Source: an uncultured Collinsella sp. | Lineage (GTDB): Bacteria > Actinomycetota > Coriobacteriia > Coriobacteriales > Coriobacteriaceae | Length of the DNA stretch: 15,486 nt | Reading direction: 5' to 3' | Assembly: GCA_900550355.1 (NCBI GenBank) | Contig: URRT01000030.1 | Location: 1 to 15,486, forward strand | Part shown: positions 1-7,458 of the stretch, in pieces | How positions within the stretch are numbered: position 1 is the first letter of the stretch | Layout: each line of letters begins with the position of its first letter | The notes under the pieces: model-generated | The model's input: only the letters and a program-made list of their open reading frames with translations | Databases searched by the model: none | What the model was told of the DNA's origin: nothing | Made by a program: the position numbers and the translations under genes

Positions 1-61
1 GGCTGGGTTTATTGTCTGAGCGACTTTGCGAAGCAAGGGGAGCGAAGATAAAAACCCAGCC
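1..61. repeat. Inverted repeat at window edge, 10-bp arms
   Basis: GGCTGGGTTT at 1-10 is the reverse complement of 52-61, so the segment can fold into a stem with a 41-nt loop. The loop has a smaller helper hairpin (CTTTGC GAA GCAAGG, one G.T pair). It could be the terminator of a gene left of the window, because the minus strand shows a T-run inside the right arm, or a dispersed extragenic repeat. The window edge cuts off the context needed to decide. Confidence 0.45.
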
Positions 62-100
62 CGCCGCGGGGCACCCGGGGACCGCAGGGACGGGAGCAGC

Positions 101-106
101 TATACT
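101..106 (+). promoter_or_regulatory. Possible -10 box for purE
   Basis: TATACT lies in an otherwise GC-rich stretch 64 bases before the purE ATG. I see no convincing -35 hexamer 16-18 bases upstream, so this is a weak call from the -10 alone. Confidence 0.3.
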
Positions 107-154
107 ACTCTCAGTAGTTAAGGGTCGCGGATCCGCCGCGTCGCCGTTCTCAAC

Positions 155-160
155 AGGAGG
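155..160 (+). promoter_or_regulatory. purE ribosome binding site
   Basis: AGGAGG lies 9 bases before ATG 170 but only 3 bases before the in-frame TTG at 164. This spacing is why 170 is chosen as the start. Confidence 0.75.
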
Positions 161-169
161 TCTTTGTTT

Positions 170-634
170 ATGGCAGATCAAAAGCCGGTTGTCGGGATCA
201 TCATGGGCTCCAAGTCCGATCTGGGCGTTATGGAAGGTTGCACCGCCGAGCTCGAGGCGCTGGGCGTGCCCTATGAGCTTGTCATTGCGAGCGCACACCG
301 CACGCCGGCGAAGGTCCACGAGTGGGCTTCGACTGCTGCCGACCGCGGCATCAAGGTGATTATTGCTGCTGCCGGCAAGGCTGCTCACCTGGGCGGTGTC
401 GTGGCTGCCTTTACGCCGCTGCCGGTCATCGGCGTGCCTATGAAGACGAGTGACCTGGGCGGCATGGATTCGCTGCTGTCGATGGTGCAGATGCCTTCGG
501 GCGTGCCCGTGGCCTGCGTTGCCATCAACGGCGCCAAGAACGCCGCCATCTATGCCACACAGATTCTGGGTGCTTGCGACCCAGAGTACCGCAAGGTTAT
601 CGAGAAGATGAAGCAGGAGATGGCCGACGCCTAG
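170..634 (+). CDS. purE: PurE, N5-carboxyaminoimidazole ribonucleotide mutase (class I type)
   Basis: A 154-residue cytoplasmic enzyme of de novo purine synthesis that makes 4-carboxy-AIR. Family hallmarks are visible: the phosphate-binding GSKSD at residues 13-17, SAHR at 41-44 with the catalytic His, and AGKAAHLGG at 68-76. The last motif is close to the class I (PurK-dependent mutase) pattern AAHLPG, with Gly in place of Pro. Class II AIR carboxylases have a different motif there, so class I is favoured. Length is normal for the family (about 160). The start at ATG 170 is set by AGGAGG at 155-160. The gene leads a close-set run with the sortase (35-base gap) and the MoaE-like gene. No purK is in the window, so the source of N5-CAIR cannot be seen here. 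The family call is very firm; the class I sub-call is less so. Confidence 0.96.
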   Translation: MADQKPVVGIIMGSKSDLGVMEGCTAELEALGVPYELVIASAHRTPAKVHEWASTAADRGIKVIIAAAGKAAHLGGVVAAFTPLPVIGVPMKTSDLGGMDSLLSMVQMPSGVPVACVAINGAKNAAIYATQILGACDPEYRKVIEKMKQEMADA

Positions 635-669
635 GCGTTCCGCCGTTTCACCGCAGTATAAGGAGAGCC

Positions 670-1668
670 ATGTCCGACTATCAGGGAAAACGATTCAAGG
701 CTTCTCAGATTCCCGATCCGTCGAAGCCGGGTGCTGCCCATGCGGCACAGCAGGGTCGGGCATCCTCTCCTCAGCAGCCGCGCGCGCCGCGCCCCGTGAC
801 ACCGGCGACGCATCGTCGACAGGACGCGCCGGCCGCATATCGACCTTCATCTTATAGCACCGCTAAGAAGCCGCCCCGGTCTTCATCGCATGCCACGCCG
901 TCGGATTACACCGAGCCGCCGCGTAAAAAGCGCCGCTCCATCATTCCTATTCTGCTCATCATCGTGGGCATCGGTCTGATTGTTGCCGCCGCTGCCATCT
1001 TTATCAATGCTCAGATTGGCTATAAGCAGGCGAGCGATTCGTACCAGAAAATCGAGAAGCAATATGTAAGCGATCAGGACGCCAGCGGCGTGCCGATTAT
1101 CGATTTCGATGCGCTTGCTCAGACAAACCCCGAGATTGTGGGTTGGATTTATGTGCCGGGAACCAACATCAACTATCCCGTGGTGCAGACCAACAACAAC
1201 TCCAAATACCTCAACACGCTGTTCGACGGTACGGCCAATGCATCTGGGGCCATTTTCCTGGATAGCGATGACACCGCGCCGGGAATGGTTGACCAGCAGA
1301 CCACGATCTACGGCCACCACATGAATGACGGGTCGATGTTCAACGTGATTTCGGACACCACTGATCAGGCGACGTTCGATAGCATCGAGTTCGTGTATTA
1401 CATCACACGGGATGCTACGTATAAGCTGCGACCACTGGCGACCAAAGTTGTCGAGGACACGTATGCCAAGGCGCGCACGACCAATTTTGAGGGCGACGAC
1501 GGGCTCAAGAACTACCTGTCCGAGATGCTCGACGGTGCCTCTGCCGTGGCGAGCGATGCCACCGATCGTGCCGCTTCGGCAACCAAGGTCGTAACGCTTG
1601 TGACCTGTCGTTCGTTATCGCTGAGCAACACGCGTGCCGTCATGGTGCTCACGCCGGTCGAGGAATAA
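670..1668 (+). CDS. Class B sortase (membrane-anchored transpeptidase)
   Basis: A 332-residue enzyme expected to cleave a sorting signal in exported proteins and attach them to the cell wall or join pilins. The N-terminal 85 residues are rich in Pro, Ala, Ser and basic residues and look disordered and cytoplasmic. A basic stop (RKKRR, 85-89) precedes one membrane helix (about 91-113), giving an N-in topology. The sortase fold follows: NPEIVGWIYVPGTNINYPVVQ (153-173, written here only as a landmark), YGHHM with catalytic His216, TLVTC with catalytic Cys313, and Arg322 in NTRAVM as the third active-site residue. YGHHMNDGSMF is typical of class B rather than class A. The start at ATG 670 follows AGGAGAG at 661. 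An in-frame extension back into purE (from 574) exists but has no ribosome site. No LPXTG-type substrate is encoded nearby, so its clients lie elsewhere. It is probably co-transcribed with purE. The N-terminal tail is unusually long for class B. Confidence 0.92.
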   Translation: MSDYQGKRFKASQIPDPSKPGAAHAAQQGRASSPQQPRAPRPVTPATHRRQDAPAAYRPSSYSTAKKPPRSSSHATPSDYTEPPRKKRRSIIPILLIIVGIGLIVAAAAIFINAQIGYKQASDSYQKIEKQYVSDQDASGVPIIDFDALAQTNPEIVGWIYVPGTNINYPVVQTNNNSKYLNTLFDGTANASGAIFLDSDDTAPGMVDQQTTIYGHHMNDGSMFNVISDTTDQATFDSIEFVYYITRDATYKLRPLATKVVEDTYAKARTTNFEGDDGLKNYLSEMLDGASAVASDATDRAASATKVVTLVTCRSLSLSNTRAVMVLTPVEE

Positions 1669-1677
1669 GTTGTTCGA

Positions 1678-1713
1678 GAGTAGCTAAAAAGCCCCGTTCC
1701 AAATTGGCTACTC
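1678..1713. repeat. Small hairpin between sortase and MoaE-like genes
   Basis: GAGTAGC (1678-1684) pairs perfectly with GCTACTC (1707-1713) around a 22-nt loop. There is no T-run after it, so it is unlikely to be a terminator. It has the same overall shape (7-bp arms, about 20-nt loop) as the GGGGACAG units elsewhere in the window but lacks their core. Confidence 0.4.
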
Positions 1714-1731
1714 GACGACGGTAAGGGAGAA

Positions 1732-2151
1732 ATGATGCTCGAGAATGGCAAAACGATGCCTTCGGTTGATGCTTGGCTGCGCGAGGCCAAGGCCGATTCG
1801 TCGGCACCTGCGTGCGGTATGTATCTGACGCATAACGGTGTGGTGCGCGCGACGCCCAAGGCCGAGGCGCGCGGTGTCGAGACCGATGGCGTGGCGCCGG
1901 GCCACAAGGTGGGCGGCATGGTGTTCGGCTACGACGCCAGCAAGGTGCAGGCTGCTATCGAGGCCACGCGCGCGATGCCGGGTATCGGCTATGTGCGCGT
2001 GTGGCTGGCAAGCGGCGAGCTTTCCGTGGGCGACGACATCATGCTCGTGCTCATCGGCGGGGACATTCGCCCGCACGTGGTCGATGCGCTGCAGGCGCTC
2101 GTTGGCACCATCAAGAACGAATGCGTAAGTGAGGTCGAGCGCGAGGCGTAG
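1732..2151 (+). CDS. MoaE-like protein (molybdopterin synthase large-subunit fold)
   Basis: A 139-residue cytoplasmic protein. The part resembling MoaE is the strand pattern around residues 85-130: VRVWLASGELSVGDD, then IMLVLIGG, then a helix ending in TIKNE. It parallels the MoaE stretch with the G-x-L-x-x-G-D turn and the terminal helix ending in an active-site Lys. True MoaE proteins continue into a W-K-x-E motif and carry an HR pair after the central strand. Here those positions read VSEVERE and DIR, so one catalytic Lys and the His are missing. No moaD, moaA, moaB or moeA neighbours are present. The protein may therefore be a divergent MoaE homologue with another role. GGGAGA at 1725-1730 precedes ATG 1732; a second ATG at 1735 is too close to separate. 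It is the last gene before the 2182-2220 terminator. The family call rests on pattern resemblance and memory of Coriobacteriia proteins. Confidence 0.65.
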   Translation: MMLENGKTMPSVDAWLREAKADSSAPACGMYLTHNGVVRATPKAEARGVETDGVAPGHKVGGMVFGYDASKVQAAIEATRAMPGIGYVRVWLASGELSVGDDIMLVLIGGDIRPHVVDALQALVGTIKNECVSEVEREA

Positions 2152-2181
2152 AGGCTTGCGTCGATAGAAGGATCGTTTATA

Positions 2182-2220
2182 AAAATGCCCGCCGGCACGT
2201 GTGATACCGGCGGGCATTTT
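2182..2220. terminator. Bidirectional intrinsic terminator
   Basis: A 14-bp perfect stem (AAAATGCCCGCCGG, 2182-2195, with 2207-2220) has an 11-nt loop. It ends in T-runs on both strands. It sits between the convergent MoaE-like gene (ends 2151) and the minus-strand membrane protein (ends 2242) and can serve both. Confidence 0.92.
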
Positions 2221-2241
2221 GCGTTTTGGGCGCGGTTGGCG

Positions 2242-3471
2242 CTACACGCGCGTCGCATCCTTGGGGCTCATGGTCATGCTCTGGAAGCGATTCTCCATAA
2301 AGTCATTATCGAAGTACTTGCCGTAGAACTGCGCAACGGGAATATCCGGTTCCGTGCCGTTGACGCGCTGGTACCAGTAGTCGAGCGACTGCAGCGTCAT
2401 GACGCCGTCGACCAGCATAATGACGGTAAAGATGACGGTAGCCGAGTAGCGACTCTTCCACGGAATCATGTTGATGAGCTTGAGCAGCCTCGGCAGCAGC
2501 AGCTTGATCCAGATAAGGCCACCCAGGCCCCACAGGCAGGCAAAGCCCGTGCAGGTGCGTCCGCCCGTAAGGACGGCGAGTGGATCGGGCATGCCAAAGA
2601 GCTTCATATGCGAGTAGCTCCACGAGACCACACCGAACGAGGTTTGCATAAACCAGCCCACGAACACCTCAAAGCTCGCGCCGAGCACAGCGCTTACCAG
2701 GAAAATGATGATGGGGTTCTTTTTATAGAAGCGGTTGAGCACCATGGTCATGAGTACGGCGCCAAATCCGTAGATGGGGCTGAAGGGGCCAAACAGCATG
2801 CCGGCGCGGTTCTGGTAGACGCCCGGGTCGTCGACCGTCATGTGCCAGATGTCCTCGGCGATCAGGCCGAGTATGCAGCAGACAAAGAATACCCAGAACA
2901 GGTTGAAGTAGTTGAGCTTGATGTAGCCTTCGCCGGTTTCATCGCGCCCGAGCATGCCCTCGGCGGCGGCGTCGCGATCGAGCATTTCCTGCAGGCGGCG
3001 CTGCAGCTCGCGCTCTTGGCGCAGCGTGGGGTCGACGGTGGCCGAAAGCGCGACGAGGATGCCGAGCTGGATAGCAGGGCGCAGCAAGAAGGGCCCGATA
3101 CCCTGGAGCATCACGTCGACCAAAAGCTCGACGACGGTGAATGCAATAAGGATGTAGGACAGGCGGGCGGCGTTGCGGCGCTGGTTTTTGATAAGGTCCA
3201 GGCCAAAGATGATCAGGATGACGGCACTTGCCGCAGAGAGCATGATGCCGGCGACGATGAGTCCAACCGAGACCAGCATATTGTCGCCGAGCTTTTCGGC
3301 GGCGTTGCCGTTGATGAGCGCGGTGATGACCTGCCACATAAAGGCGGCGACCGACGGGAGGGTGCCCACGCCGGACAGGATGCACAGGACGGCGTACACC
3401 TTAATGATGAGGGGAATCTTCTTGACCTCCGTGGCGCTGGGGACGCTGGGGTCGAGTCCGTTTCGATCCAT
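2242..3471 (-). CDS. Multi-pass membrane protein with CmpB-type (putative ABC transporter type IV) domain
   Basis: A 409-residue integral membrane protein. The N-terminal part has about four hydrophobic segments (roughly 20-53, 64-92, 101-122 and 128-143). A charged cytoplasmic linker (about 147-183, RQERELQRRLQEM) follows. The C-terminal half resembles the ABC_trans_CmpB family (PF06541 from memory). Its landmarks are GLIAEDIWH (202-210), NRAGMLFGPFSPIYGFGAV (221-239) and GGRTCTGFACLWGLGGL (303-319), followed by further helices to about 360. The transport role of this family is putative and no ATPase partner is adjacent, so function is open. The start (ATG at 3471-3469) has GAAAGG just upstream on the minus strand. 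It is the only minus-strand gene, convergent with the MoaE-like gene and divergent from purF. Confidence 0.85.
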   Translation of the reverse strand: MDRNGLDPSVPSATEVKKIPLIIKVYAVLCILSGVGTLPSVAAFMWQVITALINGNAAEKLGDNMLVSVGLIVAGIMLSAASAVILIIFGLDLIKNQRRNAARLSYILIAFTVVELLVDVMLQGIGPFLLRPAIQLGILVALSATVDPTLRQERELQRRLQEMLDRDAAAEGMLGRDETGEGYIKLNYFNLFWVFFVCCILGLIAEDIWHMTVDDPGVYQNRAGMLFGPFSPIYGFGAVLMTMVLNRFYKKNPIIIFLVSAVLGASFEVFVGWFMQTSFGVVSWSYSHMKLFGMPDPLAVLTGGRTCTGFACLWGLGGLIWIKLLLPRLLKLINMIPWKSRYSATVIFTVIMLVDGVMTLQSLDYWYQRVNGTEPDIPVAQFYGKYFDNDFMENRFQSMTMSPKDATRV

Positions 3472-3756
3472 ACAGAACCTTTCTCGCTTTGTCCTAGGTT
3501 ACAAGGATACGCCGCCGACCTGCCAAAAGACAGGACGAACGTCCCAATTGCAACAATGCAACCCTCAACGGTGGGCGCGGCGGCCATATGGGGGCGCGGG
3601 CGCTTGCACTGGACAGACCGATAAAATGTTTGGCCGCAAAACGGATTATTAGCTCGGTGGGCTTTTAAAAAGCGCTGCTCATGCGCTGGGGAGCGCGTCG
3701 CGCCGTGCGTATAATAAGGCGGGTAACGCCAAAAAACGAGGCTCTGAGGGGATGCC
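3472..3756. other. Divergent intergenic region between membrane protein and purF
   Basis: These 285 bases should hold the promoters of both flanking genes. The small inverted repeats visible are GGACG/CGTCC at 3533-3544 and overlapping AGCGC/GCGCT stems at 3671-3696, the latter just upstream of the purF -10. I recognise no riboswitch and no small open frame with a ribosome site. No convincing promoter hexamers could be assigned for the minus-strand gene. Confidence 0.5.
3710..3715 (+). promoter_or_regulatory. Probable purF -10 box
   Basis: A perfect TATAAT lies 42 bases before the first purF ATG, which would give a leader of about 35 bases. The upstream GC-rich stretch has no good -35, so an activator or a weak promoter is possible. 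The overlapping stems at 3671-3696 lie where the -35 would be and could be an operator. Confidence 0.45.
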
Positions 3757-5427
3757 ATGTCTCAAGAAACCATCCGCGCGGCCGAGCGTGCCGCGGGACA
3801 GGTGAACGCCATGTCGACGTATGATCCGGACTCCGACCAGCTGCATGAGGAATGCGGCGTTTTTGGTGTCTGGGCGCCCGATCGCGACGTGGCTCGACTG
3901 ACGTACTTTGGCCTGCGTGCACTGCAGCACCGTGGCCAAGAATCGGCGGGAATCGCTGTTGATGACGGCGGTACGGTTATGGTCCGCAAGGATCTGGGCC
4001 TGCTCGACCGCGTGTTCTCCAATGCCGACTTGTCGACGCTCTCCGGTCAGCTGGCCGTGGGTCATGTGCGCTACGGCACCGCCGGCGCCAAGAGCTGGGA
4101 AGCCTCTCAGCCGCACCTCTCTACCATCAATAGCGTCATTATCGCGCTCGCGCACAACGGCACCCTCGTCAACACCGACGAGCTGCGCCGCCAGCTGATC
4201 GAGCTGGGCGTGCCGTTCCTCTCCAACTCGGATTCCGAGGTCGCGACCAAACTCATCGGCTACTTTACTCAGCGTACAGGCCATCTGCGCGAGGGCATTC
4301 GCAAGACCATGGAGCTCGTGCGCGGCGGCTACGCCATGACGCTCATCAACGAGCAGGCGCTCTACGCATTCCGCGATCCGCACGGCATTCGCCCGCTCGT
4401 GCTGGGCAAGCTGGTGGACGAGGGCCTGGACCAGGCCGATGCCGCATCCGTTTCGCAGCTGCCGTCGCAGGACGGCGCCGCGACGGTCGACGCCGCCACC
4501 CATGTCACCCGCGCCGGCGGCTGGGTCGTCGCCTCCGAGACTTGTGCGCTCGACATTGTGGGCGCCGAGTACGTCCGCGACGTCCGTCCCGGTGAGATTT
4601 TGCGCATCAGCGCCGAGGGCCTTGTGTCCGAGCAGGGCGTGCCTGCCGCCGAAGAGCCTGCTAACTGCATCTTTGAGCAGGTCTACTTCGCTCGCCCCGA
4701 CTCCATCATGAACGGCAAGAGCGTCTACGCCTGCCGCTATGACATGGGTCGTCAGCTGGCACATGAGGAGCCCGTCGAGGCCGACCTGGTCATCGGCGTG
4801 CCCGACTCCGGCCTGCCGCCCGCGGAGGGCTATTCGCACGAGAGCGGCATTCCCTTTGGCGAGGGCCTCATCAAGAACCGTTACGTGGGCCGTACGTTTA
4901 TCGAGCCTACGCAGGAGCTGCGTGCCATGGGCGTGCGTATGAAGCTCAACCCGCTGCGCGACAACATCGAGGGCAAGCGCCTGGTCGTCATTGACGACTC
5001 CATCGTCCGCGGCACCACCATGGTGCAGCTCGTCAAGATGCTGCGCAACGCCGGCGCCAAGGAGATTCACATTCGCATCAACTCGCCCGAGGTCATCTGG
5101 CCGTGCTTCTACGGTATCGATACCGACGTGCAGTCGCAGCTTATCAGCGCCAACAAGACGGTCGACGAGATTTGCGAGTATATCGGCGCCGATTCGCTGG
5201 CCTTCCTTTCGGTCGAGGGCCTGCTGAAGGTCATGCCCAAGGGCGGTTACTGCGACGCGTGCTTTACCGGCCGCTATCCCGTGGCGATTCCCGAGAGCTT
5301 TGGCCGCGACAAGTTTATGGAGGGCTTTAAGCCCCGCAACCTGGACAAGCCGCTGCACTTTGACGACGACGCCGTGGTCGAGAAATACGACGACCGCAGC
5401 TGGGAAGAGGAGCACGGTGAGGCCTAA
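3757..5427 (+). CDS. purF: PurF, glutamine PRPP amidotransferase
   Basis: A 556-residue cytoplasmic enzyme for the first committed step of purine synthesis (PRPP + Gln to phosphoribosylamine). The class II (Ntn) glutaminase domain begins at Cys33 in EECGVFGVWA. LQHRGQES (57-64) and GHVRYGT (102-108) follow. The phosphoribosyltransferase PRPP loop is VVIDDSIVRGTTM (410-422). Four Cys (304 NCIF, 450 WPCF, 499 and 502 YCDAC) match the Fe-S ligands of the Bacillus-type enzyme, so a 4Fe-4S cluster and a cleaved propeptide ending before Cys33 are expected. Two starts are plausible. ATG 3757, with AGGGGA at 3747, gives a 32-residue propeptide. ATG 3811, with AGGTGA at 3800, gives 14 residues. The usual propeptide is about 10, so 3811 is a serious alternative. 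About 34 extra residues (roughly 221-254) lie between the glutaminase strand and WVVASETCALD. An acidic tail follows residue 530. Confidence 0.97.
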   Translation: MSQETIRAAERAAGQVNAMSTYDPDSDQLHEECGVFGVWAPDRDVARLTYFGLRALQHRGQESAGIAVDDGGTVMVRKDLGLLDRVFSNADLSTLSGQLAVGHVRYGTAGAKSWEASQPHLSTINSVIIALAHNGTLVNTDELRRQLIELGVPFLSNSDSEVATKLIGYFTQRTGHLREGIRKTMELVRGGYAMTLINEQALYAFRDPHGIRPLVLGKLVDEGLDQADAASVSQLPSQDGAATVDAATHVTRAGGWVVASETCALDIVGAEYVRDVRPGEILRISAEGLVSEQGVPAAEEPANCIFEQVYFARPDSIMNGKSVYACRYDMGRQLAHEEPVEADLVIGVPDSGLPPAEGYSHESGIPFGEGLIKNRYVGRTFIEPTQELRAMGVRMKLNPLRDNIEGKRLVVIDDSIVRGTTMVQLVKMLRNAGAKEIHIRINSPEVIWPCFYGIDTDVQSQLISANKTVDEICEYIGADSLAFLSVEGLLKVMPKGGYCDACFTGRYPVAIPESFGRDKFMEGFKPRNLDKPLHFDDDAVVEKYDDRSWEEEHGEA

Positions 5428-5429
5428 AG

Positions 5430-5462
5430 CCTGCCATGTAGGGACAGGTTTATTTTGGTAGG
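5430..5462 (+). repeat. GGGGACAG-type hairpin unit 1
   Basis: Arms CCTGCCA (5430-5436) and TGGTAGG (5456-5462) pair over 7 positions with one G.T. They enclose GGGACAGGTTTA (5441-5452). The core matches the unit at 8086-8116 read on its minus strand (GGGGACAGGTTAA), while the arms are unrelated. It lies just 3' of the purF stop. Confidence 0.55.
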
Positions 5463-5503
5463 TTTTACCTGCTGTTTTGTTGATATGACGGCGCGTACTG
5501 TTA

Positions 5504-5515
5504 TGGCGCGCGCCA
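5504..5515. repeat. 12-base perfect palindrome in purF-purM gap
   Basis: TGGCGCGCGCCA is its own reverse complement. Its two ends resemble the TGGCGCC/GGCGCCA arms of the hairpin just downstream, so the region may allow alternative folds. In a GC-rich genome such a palindrome may also be chance. Confidence 0.4.
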
Positions 5516-5534
5516 AAATGAACGCAACTATGAG

Positions 5535-5565
5535 TACCGTTTGGCGCCCGCGCGGCGCCACGGTA
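5535..5565 (+). promoter_or_regulatory. Hairpin in the purM leader
   Basis: TACCG (5535-5539) and TGGCGCC (5542-5548) pair with GGCGCCA (5554-5560) and CGGTA (5561-5565), giving 12 bp with a 2-nt bulge and a CGCGC loop. It ends 5 bases before the purM ribosome site (AGAGGAAGG, 5571-5579). It could tune purM translation or mRNA processing. It has no T-run and is not a terminator. Confidence 0.45.
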
Positions 5566-5584
5566 GTGGGAGAGGAAGGCTCAG

Positions 5585-6688
5585 ATGAGCGACAGCAAGC
5601 ATGTGACGTACGAGGACGCCGGCGTCGATACCGCCGAGGGTGGCCGCGCCGTCGACGCTATTAAGCAGATGGTCAAGGACACCAACCGCCCCGAGGTTAT
5701 CGGCGGCATCGGTGGCTTTGGTGGCCTGTTCTCGGCCGCCGCGCTTAAGGATATGGAAGACCCGATCTTGATCAGCGGTACCGACGGCGTGGGCACCAAG
5801 CTCGTGCTCGCCCAGATCATGGACCGTCACGAGACGGTGGGTCAGGACCTGGTTGCCATGTGCGTCAACGACATTTTGGCTTCGGGCGCCGAGCCACTGT
5901 TCTTCCTGGATTACGTTGCCATCGGTCACATTGAGGCCGAGCACATGGCAAAGATCATCAAGGGCGTGGCCGACGGCTGCAAGCTCGCGGGCTGCGCGCT
6001 CGTGGGCGGCGAGATGGCCGAGCACCCGGGTGTCATGGCCCCCGCCGATTACGACCTTGCCGGCTTTACCGTGGGTGTTGTCGATCGTCCCAAGATGCTC
6101 GACCCCGCGAACGTCCGCCCCGGCGACGTGATTCTGGGCCTGCCTTCCACCGGCGTGCACTCCAACGGCTACTCGCTCGTGCGCAAGGTCATCGGTGTCG
6201 ACGGCATCAAGCCGGGCACGCCCGAGGCTGCCGCTAAGGCCGAGGAGCTAAGCCGTCCGCTCGAGGAGCTCGGCGGTGCTTCGCTGGCCGACGCCCTGCT
6301 GGCCCCCACGCGCATCTACGTCAAGCCGATTCTGGAGCTGCTGCGCGGTGGCGCTCCGGTGCACGCGATTGCCCACATCACCGGCGGCGGCATCACCGAG
6401 AACCTCAACCGCGCGCTTGCCGACGACGTCGACGCCGTGGTCACCCGCAACGGCGCCGAGATGGGCTGGGATGTTCCGCCCGTCATCACTTACGTGTCGC
6501 GCCAGGCCGAGCTCGCGCCCAACGAGGCATGCAAGACCTTCAACATGGGCGTCGGCCTGTGCCTAATCGTCGCCCCCGAGGACGAGGCCGCGGTTACCGA
6601 GGCCCTGGTCGCCCTGGGCGAGAAGCCGTTCCGCGTGGGCGAGTGTGTCGAGGGTTCCGGTAAGGTCGTGTACTCCGATGAGCGCTAA
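5585..6688 (+). CDS. purM: PurM, phosphoribosylformylglycinamidine cyclo-ligase (AIR synthetase)
   Basis: A 367-residue cytoplasmic enzyme closing the imidazole ring: FGAM + ATP to AIR. Motifs in order are GGFGGLF (43-49), the nucleotide/phosphate segment GTDGVGTKL (65-73), CVNDI (93-97), GGEMAEHPG (141-149) and STGVHSNGYSL (188-198). A full C-terminal domain with TGGG follows (about 261-264). The length is slightly above the usual 340-350. The start is ATG 5585, 6 bases after the strong purine-rich ribosome site. It is 157 bases after purF, with a repeat unit and a hairpin in between. Its last 11 bases overlap purN. Its product AIR is the substrate that feeds the PurE step. Confidence 0.97.
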   Translation: MSDSKHVTYEDAGVDTAEGGRAVDAIKQMVKDTNRPEVIGGIGGFGGLFSAAALKDMEDPILISGTDGVGTKLVLAQIMDRHETVGQDLVAMCVNDILASGAEPLFFLDYVAIGHIEAEHMAKIIKGVADGCKLAGCALVGGEMAEHPGVMAPADYDLAGFTVGVVDRPKMLDPANVRPGDVILGLPSTGVHSNGYSLVRKVIGVDGIKPGTPEAAAKAEELSRPLEELGGASLADALLAPTRIYVKPILELLRGGAPVHAIAHITGGGITENLNRALADDVDAVVTRNGAEMGWDVPPVITYVSRQAELAPNEACKTFNMGVGLCLIVAPEDEAAVTEALVALGEKPFRVGECVEGSGKVVYSDER

Positions 6689-7379
6689 CGAGCAGATGGC
6701 TGCCGCCGAGGGCCTGGACTTTGTGCCCTATACCCGTCCGACCGGCACCGATACGGCCGAGCCGCTCAAGATCGGCGTGCTTATCAGCGGCTCCGGCACC
6801 AATCTGCAGGCACTGATCGACCTGATCGCCGCGGATAAGCTCAATGCCTCGATTGAGCTTGTGGTGTCGAGCCGTCCTTCGGCTAAGGGCCTGCAGCGTG
6901 CCGAGCGTGCGGGCATTCAGACGTTGACCCTTTCCAAGGATGTCTATGCCGATCCCCTCGCCGCCGACGAGATCATCGCGCACGAGCTGCTCGAGCGCGG
7001 CTGCGAATATGTGGTCATGGCTGGCTACATGCGCATGGTACACACGCCACTGCTGGCGGCGTTTCCCAACCGCGTGGTCAATTTGCATCCGGCGCTGCTG
7101 CCGAGCTTTACCGGCGCGCATGCGATCGACGATGCCTTTGCGCGCGGCGTCAAGGTAACCGGTGTGACCGTGCATTTTGCCAACGAGATCTACGACAACG
7201 GCCCCATCATCGCCCAGCGCGCGCTGGCCGTTGAGGAGGGCTGGGATGTCGATACGCTCGAGGAGCACATCCACGCGATTGAGCACGTGCTGTATCCCGA
7301 GGTCGTGCAGATGCTCGCCGACGGCCGCGTCCACGTGTTGGAGAGCGGCAAGGTCGCAATTGACGCGCCTCGCGGCTAG
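6678..7379 (+). CDS. purN: PurN, phosphoribosylglycinamide formyltransferase
   Basis: A 233-residue cytoplasmic enzyme that transfers a formyl group from 10-formyl-THF to GAR. ISGSGTNLQA (36-45) binds substrate phosphate. The catalytic triad is visible as Asn135 and His137 in VNLHPALLPSFTG, and Asp173 in YDNGP. It is about 29 residues longer at the N terminus than Escherichia coli PurN, because the core only begins at LKIGVLISG. ATG 6678 overlaps the purM end by 11 bases, which suggests translational coupling; there is no good ribosome site before it. ATG 6696 (Met7) or an unseen later start cannot be excluded. It is the last gene of the purine block and is followed by a terminator. Confidence 0.95.
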   Translation: MSANEQMAAAEGLDFVPYTRPTGTDTAEPLKIGVLISGSGTNLQALIDLIAADKLNASIELVVSSRPSAKGLQRAERAGIQTLTLSKDVYADPLAADEIIAHELLERGCEYVVMAGYMRMVHTPLLAAFPNRVVNLHPALLPSFTGAHAIDDAFARGVKVTGVTVHFANEIYDNGPIIAQRALAVEEGWDVDTLEEHIHAIEHVLYPEVVQMLADGRVHVLESGKVAIDAPRG

Positions 7380-7411
7380 CGGCGCACAGTACAATTTAGC
7401 CGAGTAGTCAG

Positions 7412-7454
7412 GGTGGTCATTGGCGCCAAGGCGCGCGTGGCCACCTTTTGTTTT
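7412..7454 (+). terminator. Terminator of the purF-purM-purN block
   Basis: GGTGGTCA (7412-7419) pairs with TGGCCACC (7438-7445), with one G.T pair, followed by TTTTGTTTT. The loop contains the perfect palindrome TTGGCGCCAA (7420-7429). Confidence 0.75.
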
Positions 7455-7458
7455 GGGT

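Noticed and set aside
1..169. Purine riboswitch before purE
   Set aside because: I looked for the three-way junction with conserved loop and core bases of the purine aptamer and did not find it. Only a simple inverted repeat at the window edge is present.
2185..3624. 479-codon open frame on the plus strand opposite the membrane protein
   Set aside because: It starts inside the terminator hairpin. Its translation is charged and repetitive with no domain, while the minus strand gives clean membrane helices and family motifs.
3679..5415. Long open frame on the minus strand opposite purF
   Set aside because: It lies entirely across a confident purF gene. Its translation is rich in Ala, Val, His, Gln and Arg without a recognisable domain, a typical shadow in GC-rich DNA.
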